A DNA stretch of 5,035 nucleotides, taken from JBPEWY01 sp052032225. GTDB lineage: Bacteria > Bacteroidota > Bacteroidia > Flavobacteriales > Flavobacteriaceae. Shown here piece by piece: positions 1 to 5,035 of this stretch. Location: assembly GCA_052032225.1 (NCBI GenBank), contig JBPEWY010000048.1:1-5035 (forward strand), in the 5' to 3' direction. A model generated the notes under the pieces. That model saw only the letters and a program-made list of their open reading frames with translations, searched no databases and was not told the origin of the DNA. The stretch's first letter is position 1; each line of letters starts with the position of its first letter. Made by a program: the position numbers and the translations under genes.

Positions 1-33
1 TTCGGTTTGGTCAAATTACCCACAACTTGTTTA

Positions 34-85
34 TATGCGTATAAAATTATTCTGTTTTATAACTATTTGGAGGGCTATGCGTATA
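34..85. repeat. Direct 10-bp repeat pair TATGCGTATA
   Basis: TATGCGTATA occurs at 34-43 and again at 76-85, 42 bp start to start. The first copy sits inside a palindrome (TTATA at 31-35, TATAA at 40-44, centre TGCG). The second lies at the start of the spacer of the inverted repeat at 57-134. Repeats of this size next to a tyrosine recombinase could be arm-type or core binding sites. Low-complexity AT-rich DNA makes chance similarity more likely, although the central GCG is not AT-rich. Confidence 0.45.
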
Positions 86-134
86 TATTTACAGAAATAA
101 TACATCGTTATTTACACCCTAAAATAGCTTATAA
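57..134. repeat. Large imperfect inverted repeat with bulged base
   Basis: The left arm at 57-74 reads TTATAA-CTATTT-GG-AGGG (the C at 63 starts the second block). The reverse complement of the right arm at 117-134 reads TTATAA-G-CTATTT-T-AGGG. Sixteen base pairs form in three blocks, interrupted by a single unpaired base and a small asymmetric internal loop, around a 42-nt AT-rich spacer. The minus strand has no T-run after the stem, so it is a poor intrinsic terminator for the recombinase gene that ends 18 bp away. The arrangement (two paired boxes, an extrahelical base, a large terminal region) is reminiscent of folded single-strand recombination sites such as integron attC sites. The canonical attC core triplets are not clearly placed, so this remains a hypothesis. 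Confidence 0.5.
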
Positions 135-152
135 ACAAATTAAATCATTTTC

Positions 153-1253
153 TTACAATTTATCAAACGGATTGGTTATATTTTGTAAGCTCGAGGTAGA
201 AACGTGTGTATAAATCATAGTTGTTTTAGGACTGTTATGGCCTAATAGCTCTTGAATGTATCTAATATCGGTACCGTTTTCAAGTAAATGGGTAGCAAAA
301 CTATGTCGTAAGGTATGCAGGGTAACTCTTTTTTTAGTTATACCTGCTTTATGCAAACTACGTTTAAGCACCTGTCTAGCACTTACAGCAGTATATGGAC
401 CTCCTTTAACTCCTTCAAAAAGATATTTTTCTGGATTATAAATGTTTAAGTAGCTTTTTAATAATTGCGTAAAGTTTTTAGACAGAAGGGTATAGCGATC
501 TTTTTTACCCTTTGCCGCTTTTATATGAATTAAATTACGCTCTACATCTATATCGTGTATCTGTAATAATAGGGCTTCACCTATACGTAAGCCAGAAGAA
601 TATAGCAAGCTTAATAATGTTTTATGCTTTATATTTTTGGTTACATGTAATAGTTGCTTTACTTCTGTTGTGCTTAGCACTACCGGTAATTTTTTTTCTT
701 TTTTTGGACGTTGAAGTTGCATGGGTTCTAACAAATGCCCCATATATTCAAAATATTTTTTGATACCATTAATACATTGGTTTTGATAGGAAACCGATTT
801 GTTTTTAACCACAATAAAATCGTAATTAAACCATTGTATGGCTTTAGGGGTTAATTGTTTAATGTTTTTTTGTTTGCAATACCGTAAAAAAAATGAAGTT
901 ACTTCTACATAGGTATTAACGGTATTTGCACTATATCGGTGTTGATCTAACCAATTTTTAAATTTGGTTATAGATTTTTGATCTAGATTACTTAACGATG
1001 GGAGTTTTAGTTTATTGGTTTTATGTACAAGCAGTGCACTGTAATCTATAGGTGTGTTTAATTGAAGCAAATGAAGATAAACTTCGCGCTTGCAAGCCGA
1101 AGTATAAGGAGCATAAAAGACTTTTTTTGAGGTACTCCAACGAATGTAATCAAGTTTTTTTAGATGATTTTTTATAACATCATCATACCCAAAATAAATA
1201 GATAGTTTTGGCTCTTTATGGTGAATAATACGTGATAAGTAAATGGTTTTCAA
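153..1253 (-). CDS. Tyrosine recombinase / site-specific integrase
   Basis: A complete 366-residue tyrosine recombinase that would cut and rejoin DNA through a 3'-phosphotyrosine intermediate. Three parts are visible. Residues about 10-65 form an extra N-terminal domain (FGYDD, then IRWSTSKKVFYAPY). Residues about 88-172 are a SAM-like core-binding domain (FKNWLDQHRYSANTVNTY). Residues about 190-366 are the catalytic domain with all expected residues: R223 in SGLRIGE, K248 in AAKGKKDR, H313 and R316 in HTLRH, H339 in LLGH, and nucleophile Y348 in MIYTH. The tail THVSTSSLQNITNPFDKL is typical of Bacteroidota chromosomal recombinases and resembles XerC/D and integron integrases. The extra helix that marks true IntI proteins is not evident. 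The start is TTG (1251-1253): an in-frame TAA lies 42 bp upstream, with no ATG or GTG between. No clear promoter was seen. Its target site is unknown. Confidence 0.93.
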   Translation of the reverse strand: MKTIYLSRIIHHKEPKLSIYFGYDDVIKNHLKKLDYIRWSTSKKVFYAPYTSACKREVYLHLLQLNTPIDYSALLVHKTNKLKLPSLSNLDQKSITKFKNWLDQHRYSANTVNTYVEVTSFFLRYCKQKNIKQLTPKAIQWFNYDFIVVKNKSVSYQNQCINGIKKYFEYMGHLLEPMQLQRPKKEKKLPVVLSTTEVKQLLHVTKNIKHKTLLSLLYSSGLRIGEALLLQIHDIDVERNLIHIKAAKGKKDRYTLLSKNFTQLLKSYLNIYNPEKYLFEGVKGGPYTAVSARQVLKRSLHKAGITKKRVTLHTLRHSFATHLLENGTDIRYIQELLGHNSPKTTMIYTHVSTSSLQNITNPFDKL

Positions 1254-1319
1254 TTTGTTTTGCTTGAAAATTAATCTAATATAAGCATAATATTCTTACA
1301 GTTTTGTTTTTTTGTTGAA

Positions 1320-1424
1320 TTGTTTTGCGAGAGGGATAGAGCGCATGTTTGAGCTCTTTGCTTGCAAAAGCGAGTAGCGAAAGCCCGACGCGTTTGTTTA
1401 CAAATGCGACTCGCTCAAAAACAA
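1320..1424 (+). repeat. Structured intergenic element with multi-branched fold
   Basis: This GC-richer island in an AT-rich gap can fold almost end to end. The outer stem pairs GCGAG (1327-1331) with CTCGC (1410-1414), extended by TTGTTTT (1320-1326) with AAAACAA (1418-1424). Inside are two arms. Arm one pairs GGG 1333-1335 with CCC 1384-1386, CGC 1342-1344 with GCG 1377-1379, and ends in a hairpin GCT-c-TTTG / CAAA-AGC (1353-1371) closed by a CTTG tetraloop. Arm two is an 8-bp stem 1389-1396 / 1401-1408 with loop TTTA and one G-T pair. That wobble favours the plus strand as the RNA-like strand. The motif GAGGGATAG...AGCGAAAGCCCGAC looks, from memory, like a dispersed intergenic repeat of Flavobacteriia; this was not verified. 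It could be an ncRNA, a REP-like repeat or a recombination site. Confidence 0.6.
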
Positions 1425-1452
1425 AAAAATCCTCTTGTTAACTAAGAGGATT
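1423..1452 (-). terminator. Intrinsic terminator of the M20 peptidase gene
   Basis: A perfect 9-bp inverted repeat, AATCCTCTT (1428-1436) and AAGAGGATT (1444-1452), encloses a 7-nt loop. Read on the minus strand, the stem is followed at once by a run of seven T (complement of 1423-1429, overlapping the base of the stem). It begins 8 bp past the peptidase stop codon. Stem, loop, T-run and position all fit a Rho-independent terminator, which should separate peptidase transcription from the recombinase gene further on. Confidence 0.88.
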
Positions 1453-1460
1453 GTTAACTG

Positions 1461-2900
1461 TTACTTGTAATCTATTGGAGGAGGACCCTCTGGCACAATA
1501 GCTTCGTAAACTTCGTCTCCTTTGCGCTCTTTATATTCTGCTTTAATGGCTTGCACAAGTTTTGGGTTTGTAAATAAATCTACCATGGTTAAGCCCATTG
1601 CTTTAGCAGCATAAATCATTCCTTTGTGGCCTATGCTCATACCGCCACAGGCTACTACAGCCCAAGAATGCCAGGGGGTATCTTTAGGCGCAGTGGTTAC
1701 GCTTAAATTAATATTTGGCACGTTCCAGCTAACATCGCCAACATCTGTAGAGCCCCCTCCCGGATGTTCTTTTGTTGGTTTTAGCGGGAGAATCTCTGAG
1801 TCCATTCCTACTTGTGGTTTTCCGGTTACTTCTTGTATTTTTTTGCCAAAGGCTATTTCTTCGGGAGTATACGTTATTGGCCCAAGTAGCTCAAGATTTT
1901 TTTGCATTACTTCGCCACCGGCTCTGTTTGGGAGTACCTCGTAAATACCCGAAATTAACGATATTTTGTAATCTACATTTGCCATGATAGCGGCTCCTTT
2001 GGCCATTTCTTTAACGCGCTGGTAAACAGGCATCATTCCGGAGCGTTTGGTGTCTCTAACACGCACCCAAATTCTTGAATAATCCGGAACTACGTTCACT
2101 ACTTGTCCGCCATCTTGAATATGGTAATGAATTCTAACGGTAGGTTTTACGTGCTCTCTGTAGTAGTTTATACCGGTTGTATACAGTTCTAAAGCGTCGG
2201 ATGCGCTACGCCCATTCCATGGGTCTGCCGATGCATGAGCCGCCTGACCAAAAAATTCTACTTTAAAATCTACTAAAGCTAAAGAGCTTTGCACATCGGC
2301 TTCTGTATTAGCTCCGGGGTGCCAACTTAAGTTAACATCTACATCATCCCAAAGCCCCTCTCTAACCATCCATATTTTTCCAAAGAACTTTTCTTCTGCC
2401 GGCGTACCAAAAAACTTAACTGTACCGGTTAGTTTTCCGGCTTCTATAAGTTCTTTAACGGCAATTGCAGCTCCCAGACTTCCGGCACCAAATAAATTAT
2501 GACCGCAACCGTGTCCGGCAGCTCCTTCTTTTAATGGGTCTTTAGTGGGTTTTGCTTTTTGCGAAATGCCGGGGAGCGCATCAAACTCACCCAAAACACT
2601 TATAACAGGTTTTCCCGAGCCATATGTAGCTACAAAAGCAGTAGGCATACCGGCAACGCCACGCTCAACTATAAACCCATTTTTTTCGGCATACGATGCA
2701 AGAAGTTCTGAAGAGTTGTGCTCTCTAAAGGCCTCTTCTGCCAAAGCCCAAATAGAATCACTTATTGCTATTAAATTAGCTTTGTGTTTTTCTACAGAAG
2801 CAATTATTGCTTGTTTGTTTTTTGATAATTTTTTTTGAGGAAATACTAATGCAGTAGTGAGCATGCAAAGTACAAGCATGCTATATTGAAACATTTTCAT
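1461..2900 (-). CDS. Secreted M20D-family metallopeptidase/amidohydrolase (AbgB-like)
   Basis: A 479-residue zinc-type hydrolase of the M20 amidohydrolase group, closest in appearance to AbgB (aminobenzoyl-glutamate utilisation protein B), which cleaves an amide bond to glutamate. Visible motifs: GEFDALPG (104-111, with D107), GHGCGHN (129-135, ligands C132 and H134), PAEE (167-170, likely base E169 and ligand E170), SWHPG (192-196, H194), AAHAS in the dimerisation domain (220-224), GGGSTDVGDVSW (381-392), and TPWHSW with H411 as the last metal ligand. No key residue is missing. The N terminus (MKMFQYSMLVLCMLTTALVFPQ) looks like a Sec signal peptide, so it probably acts in the periplasm or outside, unlike cytoplasmic AbgB. 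The start is ATG at 2900; an alternative ATG lies two codons in. The gene is visibly less AT-rich than its neighbours. The exact substrate cannot be told from sequence. Confidence 0.9.
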   Translation of the reverse strand: MKMFQYSMLVLCMLTTALVFPQKKLSKNKQAIIASVEKHKANLIAISDSIWALAEEAFREHNSSELLASYAEKNGFIVERGVAGMPTAFVATYGSGKPVISVLGEFDALPGISQKAKPTKDPLKEGAAGHGCGHNLFGAGSLGAAIAVKELIEAGKLTGTVKFFGTPAEEKFFGKIWMVREGLWDDVDVNLSWHPGANTEADVQSSLALVDFKVEFFGQAAHASADPWNGRSASDALELYTTGINYYREHVKPTVRIHYHIQDGGQVVNVVPDYSRIWVRVRDTKRSGMMPVYQRVKEMAKGAAIMANVDYKISLISGIYEVLPNRAGGEVMQKNLELLGPITYTPEEIAFGKKIQEVTGKPQVGMDSEILPLKPTKEHPGGGSTDVGDVSWNVPNINLSVTTAPKDTPWHSWAVVACGGMSIGHKGMIYAAKAMGLTMVDLFTNPKLVQAIKAEYKERKGDEVYEAIVPEGPPPIDYK

Positions 2901-2906
2901 AACGAT

Positions 2907-2953
2907 GGTTTTGGTTTATTTAAAGATACTATATTTTGTAAAACACCAAAACC
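2907..2953. repeat. Perfect 9-bp inverted repeat enclosing the promoter
   Basis: GGTTTTGGT (2907-2915) and ACCAAAACC (2945-2953) are exact reverse complements separated by 29 bp. The right arm contains the -33 TTTG of the predicted promoter, the spacer contains the -7 element, and the left arm lies near the expected transcription start, 6 bp before the peptidase ATG. It could be a two-site operator. It could also be an RNA stem that forms only in read-through transcripts from the photolyase gene, hiding the peptidase start region. A loop of 29 nt and no T-run make it a weak terminator. Confidence 0.5.
2921..2950 (-). promoter_or_regulatory. Bacteroidota-type promoter for the peptidase gene
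   Basis: On the minus strand, TTTG (2950-2947) is followed after 18 bp by TATCTTTA (2928-2921). This matches the Bacteroidota housekeeping pattern TTTG ... TAnnTTTG, with only the last base different. Transcription would begin near 2914, leaving a leader of roughly 14 nt before the ATG. The -33 element lies a few bases past the photolyase stop codon, so the peptidase gene likely has its own promoter and is not only read through from the photolyase operon. Confidence 0.65.
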
Positions 2954-2954
2954 T

Positions 2955-4265
2955 TTATTGCTGTAGGGCTTCTTTGTATACTTTTAAACAACGTTCTCGG
3001 GCTTTTTTATGATCTACAATAGGAGTAGGGTAGGTAAGCTCCTGAAACTCCGGGACCCATTTTTTAATGTAGTTAAGATTTTTATCAAATTTTTGTAGCT
3101 GGGTTGTTGGGTTAAATATTCTAAAATACGGTGCAGCATCTACACCACATCCGGCCACCCATTGCCAATTACCTACATTACTGGCCATTTCGTAATCAAG
3201 TAGCTTTTGGGCAAAATAGGCTTCGCCCCAACGCCAATCTATTAATAAGTGTTTGCATAAAAAACTACCTACCACCATTCTAACTCTATTATGCATATAA
3301 CCGGTTTGGTTTAATTCTCGCATTCCGGCATCAACTAAAGGATATCCGGTTTTGCCTTTACACCAAAGTTCAAACTCTTTTTCGTTGTTACGCCATTGTA
3401 TGGCATCGTATTGTGGTTTAAAGCTTTTATGAACCGTATCGGGAAAATGCCATAAAATTTGCATAAAAAATTCTCGCCAAATAAGCTCGTTTAAAAAGGT
3501 TTGTTTTTTAAATGAATACGCTTTTTTTACTACTTGACGAATACTAACAGTACCAAAACGTAAATGAGGACTTAATTTTGAGGTGCCGTTTAATGCAGGA
3601 AAATCACGTGTCTCGGCATAATTTTCTATTAAATCATCATGTATTGTATAAGGTTGTACCTCTTGTTTAGATTGCTTAAAACCAAGCTCTTTTAACGTAA
3701 CATTTTGCTGTGGGGCGTTTTTATAAAAATTATTGCTTAAAGAATTTATATCATGATTATAAACACAACTGTCTGTAAAAGCCTGTTTCCAAGCTTTCAT
3801 GTACGGAGTGTACACTATGTAAGGTGAGCCGTCTTGCTTAACTATTTGATTTTTATGAAAAATAACTTGGTCTTTATAACTTTTAAAGGCTATACCATGA
3901 GATTGTAATAATTTCTCTATTCTGTTGTCTCGTTGTATGGCATAAGGCTCGTAGTCTGTGTTAGTATAAACAGCTTTAACGGAGTAAGTTGCTATTATTT
4001 TTTTAAAAACATTGTATGGAGTTCCATTATATAAGTGTATAGTGCTATTATATTTTTTCTCTAAGGTTTGCTTTAGTTGATGTAATGTGTTGTAAATAAA
4101 AGTTACACGAGCATCATCTTTAGGTAGCGAATCAAGAATTTCTGTATCGAAAATAAAAATAGGTAACACATTTTTGTTTTCTTTGAGCGCATAATGCAAA
4201 CCAACGTTATCGGTTAGTCGTAAATCTCTTCTAAACCAAAAAAGTGTAATAGGAGTGTTTTTCAT
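2955..4265 (-). CDS. phr: Deoxyribodipyrimidine photolyase (class I CPD type)
   Basis: A 436-residue flavoprotein of the photolyase/cryptochrome family that uses blue light to split UV-induced pyrimidine dimers. The N-terminal antenna domain starts with FWFRRDLRLTDN (9-20). The FAD-binding half holds TSKLSPHLRFGT (228-239), LIWREFF with the substrate-contacting E265, WCKGKTGYPLVDAGMREL (301-318), MHNRVRM (324-330), and NWQWVAGCGVDAAPYFRIFNP (366-386). By alignment from memory with the E. coli enzyme, the electron-transfer tryptophans are W291, W344 and W367, and N363 takes the Asn place near flavin N5, as in repair enzymes. Length fits a full class I enzyme. No DASH or (6-4) hallmark was recognised. 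The antenna cofactor (folate or deazaflavin) is undetermined. The ATG lies 2 bp past the stop of the SRPBCC gene, so translation is probably coupled. Confidence 0.95.
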   Translation of the reverse strand: MKNTPITLFWFRRDLRLTDNVGLHYALKENKNVLPIFIFDTEILDSLPKDDARVTFIYNTLHQLKQTLEKKYNSTIHLYNGTPYNVFKKIIATYSVKAVYTNTDYEPYAIQRDNRIEKLLQSHGIAFKSYKDQVIFHKNQIVKQDGSPYIVYTPYMKAWKQAFTDSCVYNHDINSLSNNFYKNAPQQNVTLKELGFKQSKQEVQPYTIHDDLIENYAETRDFPALNGTSKLSPHLRFGTVSIRQVVKKAYSFKKQTFLNELIWREFFMQILWHFPDTVHKSFKPQYDAIQWRNNEKEFELWCKGKTGYPLVDAGMRELNQTGYMHNRVRMVVGSFLCKHLLIDWRWGEAYFAQKLLDYEMASNVGNWQWVAGCGVDAAPYFRIFNPTTQLQKFDKNLNYIKKWVPEFQELTYPTPIVDHKKARERCLKVYKEALQQ

Positions 4266-4267
4266 AC

Positions 4268-4729
4268 TTACAAAGTTCCAAAAAGCAATTTGAGTTTATT
4301 GGCTCTATATTCAAAAATTTCTTCCAGTTTTGGTTTTACAATTATAGGATGCACCATTTTACCCAATATACCTAACGGAATTTTATAATGCACAAGATCT
4401 TCTATTAATACCCCGCCATCTATAGCCTTAAAAAAGTGTTTGTGATGCCACATGCTGTAGGGTCCAAAACGTTGCTCATCAACAAAATAAGTGTTGGGTA
4501 TAACATGTGTTATTTCTGTAACCCATTTAGTTTTTATGCCTAAAACAGGTGTAACAATGTACTCTATTATTTGTCCCGGATACATTGCTCTATCTGCTCC
4601 GGATATAATGTTAAACCCCATATAATCCGGGGTAATAACTTTTAAGTTTTTAGGATCTGAAAAAAATTGCCAAGCTTCCGGCAATGATATAGGTAGTTTT
4701 TGCTTTTTGTGTAACGAATAAAGTTTCAT
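4268..4729 (-). CDS. SRPBCC (START/Bet v1-like) ligand-binding protein
   Basis: A 153-residue protein of the SRPBCC superfamily, which form a helix-grip fold around a deep hydrophobic pocket. Typical features: MKLYSLHKKQKLPISLPEAW at the start, FFSDPKNLKVITPDYMGF (about 22-39), GQIIEYIVTPVLGIKTKWVTEI (52-73), RFGPYSMWHHKHFF (87-100) and EDLVHYKIPLG (110-120). Similar proteins are often mislabelled 'cell division inhibitor'; nothing here supports that role. The ligand is unknown. An ATG 13 codons upstream (4768) is also in frame but would overlap the SDR gene by 26 bp and add a tail unlike the family, so the ATG at 4729 is chosen, 13 bp past the SDR stop. It sits between SDR and photolyase in a tight, same-strand run, which suggests co-expression with light-driven repair. 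Confidence 0.85.
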   Translation of the reverse strand: MKLYSLHKKQKLPISLPEAWQFFSDPKNLKVITPDYMGFNIISGADRAMYPGQIIEYIVTPVLGIKTKWVTEITHVIPNTYFVDEQRFGPYSMWHHKHFFKAIDGGVLIEDLVHYKIPLGILGKMVHPIIVKPKLEEIFEYRANKLKLLFGTL

Positions 4730-4742
4730 GTAAACAAAAGGG

Positions 4743-5035
4743 TTAAGGTTTAATATGTACCATGCCATTATCTATTTTAAAAATCTGTCCGGATATGGCT
4801 TTCGCATCATCAGACAATAAATAATTAGCCATAACAGCTACTTCTTGTGGTTGTAATATGTTTTTTAGCGGATGTCTGTTCTTTATGTTTTCAATGGCTT
4901 TCTCGTTTCTAAGAATTTTAGAAGCCAAAGTAGTATTGGTAATGGTAGGAGCAATTGCATTTACCCTTATTGTTGGAGCAAATTCTGCAGCTAATGATTT
5001 TGTGAGTCCTTCTACTGCACTTTTAGCTGTAGCTA
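4743..5035 (-). CDS. Short-chain dehydrogenase/reductase, C-terminal part (partial)
   Basis: The reading frame is open to the right edge of the window, so the N-terminal Rossmann part (cofactor-binding glycines) is outside. Ninety-six complete codons are visible. They contain the SDR active-site helix ATAKSAVEGLTKSLAAEFAP, the strand RVNAIAPT, then LQPQEVAVMANYLLSDDAKAISGQIFKIDNG near the C terminus, all in standard SDR order. The conserved Lys is present, but the residue four before it is encoded by a codon ending in TA and so is Leu, Ile or Val, not the usual catalytic Tyr. This points to an atypical SDR subgroup. A TTG inside the frame at 4928 is Leu, not a start. The gene is probably first or internal in an operon with the SRPBCC and photolyase genes; substrate unknown. 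Confidence 0.88.
   Translation of the reverse strand, partial: ATAKSAVEGLTKSLAAEFAPTIRVNAIAPTITNTTLASKILRNEKAIENIKNRHPLKNILQPQEVAVMANYLLSDDAKAISGQIFKIDNGMVHIKP

Larger units (their letters stand above)
1..152. other. Non-coding, repeat-rich region downstream of the recombinase
   Basis: No credible gene was found on either strand. A 68-codon open frame on the plus strand runs through here but overlaps the recombinase 3' end and has no recognisable protein character. The stretch is very AT-rich and unusually full of short repeats: a palindrome TTATA-TGCG-TATAA at 31-44, a direct 10-bp repeat TATGCGTATA at 34-43 and 76-85, a direct 8-bp repeat TATTTACA at 86-93 and 109-116, and a long imperfect inverted repeat at 57-134. 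It abuts the 3' end of a tyrosine recombinase, so a recombination site or remnant att region is a reasonable guess. The gene to the left is outside the window. Confidence 0.6.

Noticed and set aside
57..134. Intrinsic terminator for the recombinase
   Set aside because: The loop is 42 nt and no T-run follows the stem on the minus strand.
7..213. 68-codon plus-strand frame at the left edge
   Set aside because: It overlaps the recombinase 3' end, crosses the inverted repeats and has no recognisable motif.
153..1253. Classical integron integrase (IntI)
   Set aside because: The C-terminal motifs resemble IntI, but the IntI-specific extra segment before the HTLRH box is not evident, and no cassette array is visible in the window.
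1263..1295. Sigma70-like promoter on the plus strand (TTGAAA, 17 bp, ATAATA)
   Set aside because: Bacteroidota do not generally use this consensus and such matches are frequent in AT-rich DNA; it could still drive the structured element but cannot be supported from sequence alone.
1624..1987. Plus-strand open frames inside the peptidase gene
   Set aside because: They lie opposite a well-supported gene and have no domain character; the same holds for the frames at 256-441, 512-763 and 2545-2838.
2855..2876. Lipoprotein signal (Cys at residue 12 of the peptidase)
   Set aside because: The residues before the Cys (LVL) do not make a lipobox, and the hydrophobic stretch continues after it; an ordinary Sec signal fits better.
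4730..4768. Upstream ATG at 4768 as start of the SRPBCC gene
   Set aside because: It would overlap the SDR 3' end by 26 bp and add 13 residues before the typical MKLYSLHKKQKLP family start; the ATG at 4729 fits spacing and family better.
4743..4928. Separate 61-residue gene starting at 4928
   Set aside because: The start would be TTG inside an SDR frame that stays open to the window edge with recognisable SDR motifs upstream.
1..5035. CRISPR array, tRNA, rRNA, insertion sequence or defence cluster
   Set aside because: No regularly spaced repeats, no cloverleaf or rRNA-like text, no transposase and no defence-type proteins were seen.

Overview
The window is AT-rich and all five protein genes lie on the minus strand. 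The organism looks like a member of the Bacteroidota, most likely a marine or environmental Flavobacteriia. Three signs support this: no Shine-Dalgarno sequences, a Bacteroidota-type promoter (TTTG, 18 bp, TATCTTTA) before the peptidase gene, and protein styles common there (a tyrosine recombinase ending in an IYTHV...NPFDKL-type tail, and an SDR/SRPBCC/photolyase cluster). The taxonomic call is an inference from style; there was no database search.

From right to left, which is the direction of transcription: (1) the C-terminal part of a short-chain dehydrogenase/reductase (SDR, 4743-5035) runs off the right edge; (2) a small SRPBCC/START-like ligand-binding protein (4268-4729) follows after 13 bp; (3) a class I DNA photolyase (2955-4265) follows after only 2 bp. 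These three look like one operon, plausibly linked to light or UV response. (4) A 54-bp gap holds a promoter enclosed by a perfect 9-bp inverted repeat, then comes a secreted M20D-type metallopeptidase/amidohydrolase (1461-2900). It ends in a clear intrinsic terminator (1423-1452). (5) A 207-bp intergenic region contains a GC-rich, multi-branched fold-back element (1320-1424). (6) A complete tyrosine recombinase (153-1253) with a TTG start and an extra N-terminal domain follows. (7) The left 152 bp carry no convincing gene but do hold palindromes, direct repeats and a large imperfect inverted repeat (57-134) with a one-base bulge, 18 bp past the recombinase stop.

The right half is ordinary chromosomal housekeeping and repair. 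The left part (recombinase plus two structured DNA elements, one on each side) is the accessory-looking part and the best place to look for something new: a recombinase with its own folded recombination sites or a dispersed structured repeat. No defence system, CRISPR array, tRNA, rRNA or insertion sequence was seen.
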